Origin: Nocardia sp. CC227C
GTDB lineage: Bacteria > Actinomycetota > Actinomycetes > Mycobacteriales > Mycobacteriaceae
Reading direction: 5' to 3'
DNA length: 64,000 bases
NCBI RefSeq assembly: GCF_030767025.1
Contig: NZ_JASITE010000019.1
Span: forward strand, 1-64,000
How positions within the stretch are numbered: the stretch's first letter is position 1; each line of letters begins with the position of its first letter. The translations under genes and the position numbers were made by a program. The notes beneath the pieces were generated by a model that was given only the letters and a program-made list of their open reading frames with translations, did no database searches and was not told the origin of the DNA. Positions 48,385-57,139 of the stretch are shown piece after piece.

Positions 48385-49233
48385 CTACAGGTCACGCGGG
48401 CCTTCCGCGCGCAGTTCGTCCACCTTGCGCATGGCATCGCGCAATTCGGCCAGCCACGTCTCCGCGTGCCGGCCCGCGAGTTTGACCGTCCACGCCAGGG
48501 CGTCCGACCGGGAGCGCGCCACACCGGCGTCGACGAGGGTGTCGAGCACCTTGCGTTCGGGCTGGCGCAACCGCGTCATGACCGGGGCCGCCACGTGGGT
48601 GAACATAATGCGCTCGTCGCCGACCCGGACGCCCCAGGAGACGGTGCGCCCGTAGCGGTGCTGCGCCTCGGCGGCGATCTGCATGCGGGCCGGGCGGGTT
48701 GTCTCCCGGAAGCGGGCGACGAGTCCCTCGCGGGTCGCCCGGGGCACCTCGGCGACACCGGACGTGGCCGCCGCGTCGGCCCCGGGGGCGGTCGAGCCCC
48801 TGTCTGCGACCTCGCTATCGGTGGCGCGCGCCCCGGTGTCCTTGCTTCCGGTGTCCTTGCTTCCGGTGTCCTTGCTTCCGGTGTCCTTGCCTCCGGCGTC
48901 CATGCTCCGGGTGTCCTTGCCTCGGGTGTCCTTGTTCCCGGGGTCGGCGGCGCTGCCGGTTGCGGCGTTGGACTCGGTACCGCCGGCGTCGGCGGCGGTG
49001 GCCTCGCCCGCGCGGGCCGTCGGCGGCGCGTCGGCGGCGTCGCCGCGGGGGAGCGGTAGTTCTCCGATCACGACGATCTCGTCGCGGTCGATCTCGAGGG
49101 TTGCCGGTCCGGTGAACCACTCGGAGGGCAATCTTCCAGCGAACCAATCGGGGGCGTCCGCGGCGTCCGGGAGATCGGCCTGCTGCCACCCTCCGGGACG
49201 TCCGAATCCACGTCCGCGCTGTCCGTACTTCAT
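48385..49233 (-). CDS. Hypothetical protein with KDTGS repeats and RHH-like C-terminus
   Basis: 282 residues from ATG 49233 (GTG 49248 possible). Three parts: an N-terminal region with Gly/Arg start and PDWFAGRLPSEWFTGPATLE; a low-complexity middle (about 70-160) holding seven GxKDT pentapeptides; and a C-terminal part (TRPARMQIAAEAQHRYGRTV, then PERKVLDTLVDAGVARSRSD) whose end resembles a ribbon-helix-helix or related DNA-binding fold. I do not recognise the family. A TGTAAT-N4-ATTACA palindrome just upstream could be its own operator. Stop lies inside a 25-base tandem duplication. Confidence 0.7.
   Translation of the reverse strand: MKYGQRGRGFGRPGGWQQADLPDAADAPDWFAGRLPSEWFTGPATLEIDRDEIVVIGELPLPRGDAADAPPTARAGEATAADAGGTESNAATGSAADPGNKDTRGKDTRSMDAGGKDTGSKDTGSKDTGSKDTGARATDSEVADRGSTAPGADAAATSGVAEVPRATREGLVARFRETTRPARMQIAAEAQHRYGRTVSWGVRVGDERIMFTHVAAPVMTRLRQPERKVLDTLVDAGVARSRSDALAWTVKLAGRHAETWLAELRDAMRKVDELRAEGPRDL
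48836..48940 (-). repeat. Seven 15-base tandem units in a coding region
   Basis: Units GTGTCCTTGCTTCCG (plus strand) start at 48836, 48851 and 48866 with exact identity, then four diverged copies to 48940. Each is five codons, reading GSKDT or a variant on the minus strand, so the frame is never disturbed. Confidence 0.95.
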
Positions 49234-49248
49234 GGCGGTCACACTCAC

Positions 49249-49582
49249 TTACTGCCTGGAGCTGTAATGCTGATTACAACGTTACAACGGTTGTGGTGTC
49301 GTGGATTCTGCTCTCGGAGAACGTGATAGAACTGGGGCCGGAGGGTTGGTGATCTTGCCGAATGGGTACCTCGGCACAAGAACCAATCGGTCGGTCATAC
49401 GCGTTCGGAGGTGGAAGCCGTTGACGGCCCGCCCATCCGACAATCGATGCCGCATGGCCGAAATCGGCACTATGGTGGTGGTGCTCGGCATGGCACGCCA
49501 GACGTGAAGGTGGCACCGCGGGCAATCGGTTCGCGGTACCGTGGTCTTGTTGCTGAAGTGGCAAGAGTGAAGAGTGGGCGAT
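49249..49582. other. Divergent promoter region with no supported gene
   Basis: 334 bases between the divergent hypothetical gene and the PBP-like gene. It is less GC-rich near 49260-49310 and holds the palindrome at 49263-49278. A plus-strand frame of 68 codons (49301-49507) has no recognisable features or ribosome site, and I do not call it. Confidence 0.5.
49263..49278. promoter_or_regulatory. Perfect palindrome, candidate operator
   Basis: TGTAAT-GCTG-ATTACA, 6-base perfect arms, 30 bases before the hypothetical gene's ATG 49233 and followed by ACAACGTTACAACGGTTGT, itself rich in short inverted words. The position suits autoregulation by the DNA-binding-like protein encoded there. Confidence 0.5.
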
Positions 49583-51262
49583 ATGGATGTGTGGGGATCC
49601 CGCCGCTTCCGGGTACGGGCCGCGATCGCGCTCGCGGCGGTGGCCGCCATTGCGATCGGGATGGGCTCGTGCGCGGTCCGCGAGCGGTCCAACGGCCCCG
49701 AGGCCGTGGTCGAGAAGTTCACCGAACTGCTCGACGCGAAGGACTACGAGGCCGCCGGTCGGCTGACCTCGTATCCGAACGGAGCTTCGGCAACCCTGAA
49801 GCAAGTATTCAGCGGCTTGGAGCCCGGCACACCCGACTACGAGAAGACCCAGTTCATCACCCTCGACGGCACCACCGGGCTGTTCAGCCTCACGGCGACC
49901 TGGACCTTCGGCGAGAACCAGGTCTGGAAGTACGACCTACAGGGCACCATCCGCAAGCTCAGCCTGGGCTGGCGCATCTCATGGGATCCCACCGTCGTCA
50001 TGCCGCAGCTCGACAGCAAGCGCACCGTCCGGCTGGTGCGCACCTACGCCACCCCGTCGCCCAAGGTCGTCGACATCGCGGGCGCGCCGTTGATGACCGA
50101 GCAGGTCATCAACGTGATCAAACTCGACCCCGCCAAGACCGGCGACCCGGCGGGCTCGGCGCACGCGCTCGCCGCCGCCATCGAACCCGTCGCACCGCTC
50201 ATCACGGGAGAATCGCTGCTGCAGGACCTCTCGTCCTCGCAGGGCAAGCCGATCGTGGCGGTCAATCTCCGCGAAGGCGATTTCAACATCCTGGAACCGC
50301 GCATGGCCGTCATTCCCGGTGTCGTCATGGAGAAGCAGCCCCGCCTCATCGCGGCCGACCGTCGCGTCTGGTCGCCCATGCTGGACTCGCTGCGCAAGGT
50401 GTGGCAGGACAACAACGACGAGCGGGCCGGATGGGGTGTGCAGCTCTTCGGCCCCGACGGTGAGTTCATCACCCAGCTCGCCGGGGAACAGGGTCCGCCC
50501 GGACCCGATATCGCCGCCACCATGGATCAGCGTTTGCAGCGGGCCGCCGAGGACGCCGTGGTGAGCTACTGGGGCGCCGCGTCCATCGTGGCCATCCAGC
50601 CGTCCACCGGCGCGGTGGTCGCGGTCGCGCAGAACAGCCAGGCCAGTGCGCAGGGTGCGGTGGCGTTCACCGGCCTGTATCCGGTCGGCGGCATGGTGGA
50701 GCTGTTCAAGAATCTGGCCGCCGTCGTGAAGAAGAAAGCGCCGCAGGACGTTTCGCTCGGTGACGTTTCCGAGGCGGCGAGCCTGCTCGGCGTCGGCATC
50801 GACTTCCAGGTGCCCGGACTGGACGAGGTGAGCGGTCGCCTGCCCGCGGCCGGGCGCGGTGAGCAGGTCAAACAGGGTGGCGCCGGGGACGCGCTGCTGG
50901 CCAGCCCGTGGGGGATGGCCATCGCCGCGGCCGCCATCGCCCAGGGACAGACGCCAAAGCCCATGATCGAGATCGGCACCCCCGCCACCGTCGAGGCCGA
51001 GCTGACCCCGTTCTCGGGCGAGGTCGCCGACCGGCTGCGCGGCATGCTCCGCGATGCCACCGGCGCACCGGAACTCGCCAGTCTGCACCGCTACCAGAAC
51101 GTGAACGCCTTCGCCGCCACCGCGGGCACCAGCGGCTGGCTCATCGCCACCATGGGCGATCTGGCCTTCGCCGTGCACATCGACAATATCGACAGCGGCG
51201 ACGCCACCGCCCGCATGGCGGCCCGCATGCTCCAGTCGCTGGCCAGCCCGGACACCGCCTAG
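49583..51262 (+). CDS. Penicillin-binding protein-like lipoprotein with lost transpeptidase motifs
   Basis: 559 residues from ATG 49583 (GTG 49574 possible). Signal region ends at a lipobox-like GMGSC. Then an NTF2-like MecA_N domain (VVEKFTELLDAKDYEAAGRL), a dimerisation-type domain and a transpeptidase-like domain (AATMDQRLQRAAEDAV, SIVAIQPSTGAVVAVA), the layout of the mycobacterial lipoprotein PBP Rv2864c as I recall it. The SxxK site reads PVGGMVE, so Ser is Gly370 and Lys is Glu373; the SxN stretch is missing; KTG reads TAG (Thr513). It should not form an acyl-enzyme. Probably a structural or regulatory wall protein (inferred). Confidence 0.85.
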   Translation: MDVWGSRRFRVRAAIALAAVAAIAIGMGSCAVRERSNGPEAVVEKFTELLDAKDYEAAGRLTSYPNGASATLKQVFSGLEPGTPDYEKTQFITLDGTTGLFSLTATWTFGENQVWKYDLQGTIRKLSLGWRISWDPTVVMPQLDSKRTVRLVRTYATPSPKVVDIAGAPLMTEQVINVIKLDPAKTGDPAGSAHALAAAIEPVAPLITGESLLQDLSSSQGKPIVAVNLREGDFNILEPRMAVIPGVVMEKQPRLIAADRRVWSPMLDSLRKVWQDNNDERAGWGVQLFGPDGEFITQLAGEQGPPGPDIAATMDQRLQRAAEDAVVSYWGAASIVAIQPSTGAVVAVAQNSQASAQGAVAFTGLYPVGGMVELFKNLAAVVKKKAPQDVSLGDVSEAASLLGVGIDFQVPGLDEVSGRLPAAGRGEQVKQGGAGDALLASPWGMAIAAAAIAQGQTPKPMIEIGTPATVEAELTPFSGEVADRLRGMLRDATGAPELASLHRYQNVNAFAATAGTSGWLIATMGDLAFAVHIDNIDSGDATARMAARMLQSLASPDTA

Positions 51263-51282
51263 CGGATCGGCCGCACGGTCGA

Positions 51283-51312
51283 GCGGCCCGGAACCGAATG
51301 GTTCCGGGCCGC
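51283..51312. terminator. Bidirectional terminator after the PBP-like gene
   Basis: GCGGCCCGGAACC (51283-51295) pairs perfectly with 51300-51312 around a GAAT loop, 13 base pairs, between convergent genes. Confidence 0.9.
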
Positions 51313-51336
51313 GGCGGGTTTCGGAGAGCGTGCGGA

Positions 51337-51729
51337 TCAGTTGGCGCGCAGCGCCTTCCGGGCGGCGCGCGGGCCGAGCAGGAACAGCGCGAGGGCGGTG
51401 GCCGCCACCAGGATGAAACTGAAGGCCGTGCCCTGGCCGCTGACCACGCGCAGCAGCATGCCGCCGACCAGCGTGGTCGCCCAGATGATCACACCCGTCG
51501 GCCACAGCGACCACCCGTCGAAACGCCGTACCGCCGTATCGAAATCGCGCTCGGACTGCCACGCGCACACCGCGAAGGCGATGGCCCAGCCCAGAATGAG
51601 CCCGGCCTCGAACGGCCAGGCGGTGTGCGCCAATCCCGTCAGAATCGACTCGTCGTGGCTGCTGCGCCCGATCGCGCAGAACAGGACCACCAGAACGGCA
51701 TCGACGACGAACGGCAGCGGTTTCTTCAC
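51337..51729 (-). CDS. DUF3054 family membrane protein
   Basis: 130 residues, four hydrophobic segments. VVDAVLVVLFCAIGRSSH at the start and WPTGVIIWATTLVGGMLLR and GQGTAFSFILVA later match the actinobacterial DUF3054 family. Function unknown. Confidence 0.88.
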   Translation of the reverse strand: MKKPLPFVVDAVLVVLFCAIGRSSHDESILTGLAHTAWPFEAGLILGWAIAFAVCAWQSERDFDTAVRRFDGWSLWPTGVIIWATTLVGGMLLRVVSGQGTAFSFILVAATALALFLLGPRAARKALRAN

Positions 51730-51780
51730 GCGCCACAGGGTAGTGCGCCCGGCGCGGGCCCCCGCGCAGGGACACCCGGG

Positions 51781-52878
51781 TCAGGCGGTGCCGACCTCGG
51801 GGTCCGGATGGTGGCGCTCGCTCACCAGCGGCGTGCGGCGCTGCTCGAACTCCTTCTCGTAGTCGGCGTCGTCGGCGTGCGGGGTGCGGAACAGGAAGGC
51901 GAAGACGATCCAGCCGACAACGGCCACCAGGATGAAGCTGACCATGCGATAGGCGAAGGCGGCGGCCACCGCCTGCGCGGCGGGCAGACCCGCGAACGCG
52001 GTGAGACCGTAGATGAGCGTGGCGTCCACGTAGACGATGCCGCCCGGCGCGAACGGAATCGAGCCCACCGCCTTCCCGGCGGCGAAGGCCAGCACCAGAC
52101 CCGCCAAGCGCGGATCGGCCCCCACCGCGTAGCAGGCCGCGCCCAGACAGGCCACATCCGCGGCCCGGTGCAGCACCGCCCAGAACGCCACCCACACGCC
52201 GTCCCGGCGGCCCAGGTCCACCGACTCCAGCTGGCTCACGATCTCGGCGAGCTTGTCCTCGCCGCGGTCACCGGCGCGATGCCGAATCCGATTGATCACG
52301 TGCAGCACGCGCCGCACCACCGCCTCGATGGTGCCGGGATGCTTGGCCACGTAATTCCCGGCCCACACCAGCAGCACCACCGCGCCCAGCGACACGATCA
52401 GCTTCAGCGGCCCGACCCGGGCGCCCACCAGCAGCGCGCCCAGCACGCCCAGCAGCGCCAACCCGGACGCCGCCACCACTCCGGACATGACCAGCTGCCA
52501 GGAGGCCACGATGGGGCTCGCGCCCCAGCGCCGGGTCTGCCGATACGTGAACGCCGTCGAGAACACCTGCCCGGCGGGCAGCGTCAAAGCCATACCGGTG
52601 GAGCCGTACACCACCGACACCGATTTGCGCTGACTCACCCGCACGCCGCCCGCGTGCAGCAGTTGTTTCTGCACACGTCCGTAGCCGCTCATGGAAACCG
52701 CCTGCAACCAGATGCAGACGGCGACCCAGCCCCAATGGATTTCGGTGAGCTTCTGCCACGATTCCGACAGGCGCGGATACAGATATATGCCCTCGGCGAT
52801 CAACAAAGCGACAAGTGCGGCACCAAGTACCCATTTCACCCACCAGAACCGGCGGCGTGTGCTACTCGGGGCCGTCAC
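51781..52878 (-). CDS. YbhN/MprF-like flippase-domain membrane protein (UPF0104)
   Basis: 365 residues with eight or so hydrophobic segments. LTLPAGQVFSTAFTYRQTRRWGAS and FAAGKAVGSIPFAPGGIVYVD are the two signature loops of the lysylphosphatidylglycerol-synthase transmembrane family, whose members flip lipids or affect the envelope. No synthetase domain is attached. It ends 4 bases before the adenylate cyclase start region... on the same strand, directly downstream of the cyclase gene (stop 52883), so the two may be co-transcribed. Confidence 0.88.
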   Translation of the reverse strand: MTAPSSTRRRFWWVKWVLGAALVALLIAEGIYLYPRLSESWQKLTEIHWGWVAVCIWLQAVSMSGYGRVQKQLLHAGGVRVSQRKSVSVVYGSTGMALTLPAGQVFSTAFTYRQTRRWGASPIVASWQLVMSGVVAASGLALLGVLGALLVGARVGPLKLIVSLGAVVLLVWAGNYVAKHPGTIEAVVRRVLHVINRIRHRAGDRGEDKLAEIVSQLESVDLGRRDGVWVAFWAVLHRAADVACLGAACYAVGADPRLAGLVLAFAAGKAVGSIPFAPGGIVYVDATLIYGLTAFAGLPAAQAVAAAFAYRMVSFILVAVVGWIVFAFLFRTPHADDADYEKEFEQRRTPLVSERHHPDPEVGTA

Positions 52879-52882
52879 GCCG

Positions 52883-54439
52883 TCAGCCTAACGAACCGAT
52901 GGCCGCGGCGTCTGCACTCATGTCGTCGCTGCTCTGCTTGGGCCAGGCCAGGCGCGTTTTTCTGCGACGGCCGCGCAACTGCACCTCCTCGCCCGTTTCC
53001 CAGTGCCGCTGTTCGGGATCGTCGGCGAAATACAGGGCGCTCGAGGAGGTGAGCACGCGTTCGGGGCGCTCTTTCGCCAGTTCCGTCAACCGGGCCGCCT
53101 CGTTCACCGGATCACCGATGACCGTGTACTCGAAACGATTTGCCGCGCCGATATTCCCGGCCACCGCCAAACCCGCCGAAACTCCGATGCCGATATCCAG
53201 ACCCGGCACTTCCCGCAGGGCTTCGCGCAGCTCACGGGCCGCGGCCAGGGCGGCGGTCGGCGCGTCGGGACGATCCAGCGGCGCGCCGAAGATGGCCAGC
53301 GCCGCATCGCCGACGAATTTGTTGATGAGGCCGTGGTGCCGGTCGATGACGTCCACCACGATGCGGAAGAACTCATTGAGCAGGCTGACGACCTCGGTGG
53401 GCGGACGTTCCGCGGCGGTCGCGGTGGAACCGACCATATCCACGAACAACACCGCCACGAATCGGGTTTCACCACCGAGTTCGGTGCCGTACTCCAGGGC
53501 ACGCCGGGCCACGTCCTCACCGACGTGCTGACCGAACAATTCCTGAAGTTCGCGGCGTTTGGCGGCTTCGTCCATCATGCGGTTGAAGCCGACCTGCAGC
53601 AGCCCGATTTCCGAACCGTCGAAAACCTCCACCTGCACATCTCGCGCCCCCTCCTGCACGCGGTCGATGGCCTGACTGAGCTGGCGAATCGGATCGGAAA
53701 TACTCGACGCCGTGAGCATGGACAGCGCCAGCGCCTGCATGATCACCACACCGCACAGCAGCAGAATCGACACCGCCAGCGATTGCGCGGAGAACTGCAC
53801 CCGCGAGGAGATCTGGGTGACGCACAGCAGCACAATGGCGATGACCGGCGCGAAGGTGCCCATTCCCCAGGTCATGGCCATCCGGGTGCCGACACCGGCG
53901 GTGAGCGTGTGGTCGAAGGTGCCGGTGGACAGCGCCTCGGCCGCCACCGGACGCAGAATCCGTTCCCCCAGCATGTAGGTGAAACCGAACACGATGGTGG
54001 CGGCCATGCATTCGGTCACGATCACCGCGGCCGCCAGCTCCGGCGCGCGCACGATGATCAGCGAGGCCAGCACGCCGCCGCCGAGCAGCCACAGCGCCAG
54101 ATGCACGATCGACTGCCGCAGCGGCGCGTGCAGCGCCGCCATCTGCTCCTGACGACTCGGCGGGCCGCCGCGCATCTGCCAGCGCATGACCGGCCGCAGC
54201 ATGAGCGCCGACGCGGCCAGGCTCAGAATGCCGCCGACCACGAAGACCGCGCCGGGAATCAGCAGCCCCGTCTCCCGGGTCGCCGCCGTCCCGCCCTCCG
54301 GCACCGGCAGCCCGTACTGGATGAAAGCCCACACCAGGACGGCACCGAACGCATTGGCCGCCAGCATGGATGCGAGGTACAGCGGCCAGCGGGTTCGCAT
54401 GGTCTGTTTGACCGCTTCCAAGGGCGCTGACACGCTCAC
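52883..54439 (-). CDS. Membrane adenylate cyclase, class III, with HAMP domain
   Basis: 518 residues from GTG 54439. Six hydrophobic segments, then a HAMP linker (ISDPIRQLSQAIDRVQEGAR) and a class III cyclase domain. Both metal Asp (FVDMVGST and KFVGDAALAIFG), the adenine-selecting Lys/Asp (NKFVGD, YTVIGDPVNEAARL) and the transition-state Asn/Arg are present, so it should be active. The layout is that of M. tuberculosis Rv1318c-1320c/Rv3645. The open frame reaches 54616, but the extra residues look non-coding. The YbhN-like gene starts 5 bases after its stop. Makes cAMP in response to an unknown membrane signal. Confidence 0.92.
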   Translation of the reverse strand: MSVSAPLEAVKQTMRTRWPLYLASMLAANAFGAVLVWAFIQYGLPVPEGGTAATRETGLLIPGAVFVVGGILSLAASALMLRPVMRWQMRGGPPSRQEQMAALHAPLRQSIVHLALWLLGGGVLASLIIVRAPELAAAVIVTECMAATIVFGFTYMLGERILRPVAAEALSTGTFDHTLTAGVGTRMAMTWGMGTFAPVIAIVLLCVTQISSRVQFSAQSLAVSILLLCGVVIMQALALSMLTASSISDPIRQLSQAIDRVQEGARDVQVEVFDGSEIGLLQVGFNRMMDEAAKRRELQELFGQHVGEDVARRALEYGTELGGETRFVAVLFVDMVGSTATAAERPPTEVVSLLNEFFRIVVDVIDRHHGLINKFVGDAALAIFGAPLDRPDAPTAALAAARELREALREVPGLDIGIGVSAGLAVAGNIGAANRFEYTVIGDPVNEAARLTELAKERPERVLTSSSALYFADDPEQRHWETGEEVQLRGRRRKTRLAWPKQSSDDMSADAAAIGSLG

Positions 54440-54703
54440 CAATCTAGCGCCAGCCCGCTGGTCCGCCTCCCCGTGCCTGCTGGGCCGCCTCCCCGCGACT
54501 TCGGCGCCCGGCCGAGAGCCGTTCACGGTGATGCGGGCGTGCCGTCGGTCGAGTGCCGACCCGATTCCGGGCGTACCCGATGAGTTACCCGCGCGTCTTT
54601 CGAGATCAGTTGTCACGTCGGCTGCTCAGGGGTGTGGCGTGGCGAGCGCGTCGAACAGTGCGGGTACGGCGCGAAGCGCGAAACGGACAGTAGGCTCGCA
54701 GCC

Positions 54704-55960
54704 GTGAGCGAGGGGCAGCAGGTGGCGGACGCCCGGACCCGGGACGGGGTGCGGCGGCGGGATGCCGAGGCTGTGCACCCGCTCGTGCGGCAGGCGTCGG
54801 AGTGGGCGTGGCGGCTGCTGATCATCTTCGCGGCGGTGCTGGCGGTGGCGTGGGTGGCGCACCGGCTCTCGGCGATCACCATTCCGCTTGCCATCGCGCT
54901 GCTCGGGGCGGCGCTGCTGTCGCCGCTGGTGGACTGGATGCAGCGGTTCGGGGTGCCGCGGTCCATCGGGGTGTTCGTGGCCCTCGCGGGATCGCTCGGA
55001 CTGCTCGCCGGGGTGATGACCTTCGTGATCGAACAGTTCGTCATCGGCGTGCCGCAGCTGACCGACGAGTTCAAGAACAGCGTCACCGAGATTCAGGACT
55101 GGCTCATCAACGGGCCGTTCCATCTGAGCACCGAGCAGATCCGCAATGCCGGTGACACCCTCGTCAAAACCATCGAGAACAACCAGGACACGCTGACCAG
55201 CGGGGCGCTCACCACGGCCACGGCCATCGGGGAGTTCTTCACCGGAATCTTCCTGACCCTGTTCATCCTCATCTTCTTCCTGTACGGCGGCGAACAGATC
55301 TGGGAGTTCGCCACCCGGGTCATCCCGACCGCGCAGCGCGAACGCGTCCGCACCGCCGGACGGCTCGGTTTCGGCACCCTGACCGGATTCGTGCGGGCCA
55401 CCGTGCTGGTGGCGGCCGTCGACGCCGTGGGCATCGGGGCGGGCCTGGCCATTCTGAGCGTGCCGCTGGCGCTGCCCCTGGCCTCCCTGGTCTTCATCGG
55501 CGCGTTCATCCCCATCATCGGATCCTTCATCGCCGGGTCGGTGGCGGTGTTCATCGCGCTCATGACCAAGGGCCTCGTCACCGCGCTCATCGTGCTCGGC
55601 ATCACCATCGCGGTCATGCAGCTGGAAGGCCATGTGCTGCAACCGCTGCTGCTCGGCCGGGCCGTGCGCATCCACCCGCTGGCGGTGGTGCTGGCGATCG
55701 CGGCCGGAGTGGTGCTGGCCGGTATCGCGGGCGGTCTGCTCGCGGTGCCGTTCGTGGCGGTGCTGAACACCGCCATCCGATCGCTGCTGGCGGATTCCCC
55801 CGAGGAGCTCTACCAGGATCTGCACACCGGGAACCCGCGCAAACCGATGTTCAGCGCCGAACCCGATACCGATCCCAGTCCGCTCGAACTGTCCCCACCC
55901 GCACCGAAGCCATCCGGGCCCGACTCCGTGCGGAGCGATACCGGTGACCCCGCGGACTGA
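54704..55960 (+). CDS. AI-2E family (PerM-like) transporter
   Basis: 418 residues from GTG 54704; TAGGCT at 54691-54696 would make the message nearly leaderless. About eight hydrophobic segments, ITIPLAIALLGAALLSPLVD near the start, a soluble segment, then FIGAFIPIIGSFIAGSVAV and MQLEGHVLQPLLLGRAVRIHP, hallmarks of the family. A Pro/Asp-rich C-terminal tail follows. The end overlaps the start of the kinase gene by 17 bases. In mycobacteria a PerM-like protein is encoded beside mmpL3 (recalled); here an MmpL gene is 4 kb away. Substrate unknown. Confidence 0.88.
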   Translation: MSEGQQVADARTRDGVRRRDAEAVHPLVRQASEWAWRLLIIFAAVLAVAWVAHRLSAITIPLAIALLGAALLSPLVDWMQRFGVPRSIGVFVALAGSLGLLAGVMTFVIEQFVIGVPQLTDEFKNSVTEIQDWLINGPFHLSTEQIRNAGDTLVKTIENNQDTLTSGALTTATAIGEFFTGIFLTLFILIFFLYGGEQIWEFATRVIPTAQRERVRTAGRLGFGTLTGFVRATVLVAAVDAVGIGAGLAILSVPLALPLASLVFIGAFIPIIGSFIAGSVAVFIALMTKGLVTALIVLGITIAVMQLEGHVLQPLLLGRAVRIHPLAVVLAIAAGVVLAGIAGGLLAVPFVAVLNTAIRSLLADSPEELYQDLHTGNPRKPMFSAEPDTDPSPLELSPPAPKPSGPDSVRSDTGDPAD

Positions 55961-57119
55961 CCTCGACCCCGGCTACGCCGCCGCCGCGCCGCTGTGGCGG
56001 GCGGCGCAGGTGTTCCGGCTGGTCACCCTGATCTACGCGATCGGACAGCAGGTCGCCTCGGTGCGCTACTACGAGCGGCCGGGCCTGAGCTGGGCGCTCA
56101 TCGGCCTGATGGTGGTGTGGTCGGTCGGCTCCTCGGTGCTGCTGTCGCAATGGCTGGTGCGGGGCACCGCCGGGATGCGGACGGCGGTGGTCGTCGGCGA
56201 TCAGGTGGTGGTGATCGCGCTCATGGCCGCCACCCGGCTGGTCGCGGACTACGACTGGTACCACGGCCACCAGACCCTGCCCACGACGCTGTGGGCCGCC
56301 AATGCGGTCATGTCGGCCGCCATCCGCTGGGGCCCGCTCGGCGGTATCGGCTCCGGGGCGCTGATCTCCCTGGTCAGCACCACCGTGCGGGCGCAGTGGG
56401 ATGTGGACGTGTGGAAGGACGCCACCACCCCGGTGCTCGTCTCGGTCGGTCTGGCGATCGGCCTGGCCGCCAATACCGCGCGCCGGGCGCAGCAGCAGTT
56501 GCAGGAGGCGGTCCGGCTCAACGCCGCCACCCAGGAGCGGGAACGGCTGGCGCGCGAGGTGCACGACGGAGTGCTCCAGGTGCTCAGCTACATCAAGCGG
56601 CGCGGCGGCGAAATCGGCGGCCCCACCGCGGAACTGGCGCGACGTGCCGGGGAACAGGAGGTGGCGCTGCGAGTGCTCATCTCCGAGCAGGTGGTGCGCG
56701 CCGACACCGGTGGCGGGCAGGAGGATCTGCGGCCGCTGCTCACCGCGCAGGCGACTCCGCTGGTCTTCGTCTCCACACCGGGCGATCCCGTCCCGCTCGG
56801 GCGGCGGATGGCGCGGGAGGTGGCGGCCGCCGTCGCGGCGGCGCTGTCGAATGTCGCCGCGCACGCCGGACCGGGCGCGAAAGCCTATGTGCTGCTGGAG
56901 GACACCGGCGGCGAAGTGATCGTGAGCGTGCGCGACGACGGTCCCGGCATCCCCGAGGGCCGCCTGGTCGCCGCCGAAGCCGAAGGGCGGCTCGGGGTTT
57001 CGCGCTCGATCATCGGCCGGATCGCGGCGCTGGGGGGTACGGCGGAGCTGTTCACCGACGCCGAGACCGGAACCGAATGGGAATTCCGGGTGCCGCGCGA
57101 CCACGAGGCCCGACAATGA
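55944..57119 (+). CDS. macS: Sensor histidine kinase (MacS-like)
   Basis: 391 residues from GTG 55944. Five or six hydrophobic segments, then a HisKA_3-like dimerisation helix with the phosphorylated His207 (AREVHDGVLQVLSYIKRRGG) and an HATPase_c domain (SNVAAHAGPGAKAYVLLED, RDDGPGIPEGRL). The GGEIGG pattern after the His helix matches the MacS kinases that control morphogenesis in Streptomyces (named by similarity). It is followed by its response regulator, whose ATG overlaps the stop. Confidence 0.85.
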   Translation: MTPRTDLDPGYAAAAPLWRAAQVFRLVTLIYAIGQQVASVRYYERPGLSWALIGLMVVWSVGSSVLLSQWLVRGTAGMRTAVVVGDQVVVIALMAATRLVADYDWYHGHQTLPTTLWAANAVMSAAIRWGPLGGIGSGALISLVSTTVRAQWDVDVWKDATTPVLVSVGLAIGLAANTARRAQQQLQEAVRLNAATQERERLAREVHDGVLQVLSYIKRRGGEIGGPTAELARRAGEQEVALRVLISEQVVRADTGGGQEDLRPLLTAQATPLVFVSTPGDPVPLGRRMAREVAAAVAAALSNVAAHAGPGAKAYVLLEDTGGEVIVSVRDDGPGIPEGRLVAAEAEGRLGVSRSIIGRIAALGGTAELFTDAETGTEWEFRVPRDHEARQ

Positions 57120-57139
57120 GAGGCGACACGGGAGGCGAC

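Noticed and set aside
49301..49507. 68-codon plus-strand frame in the divergent region
   Set aside because: No ribosome site, no recognisable fold, and it overlaps the promoter area.
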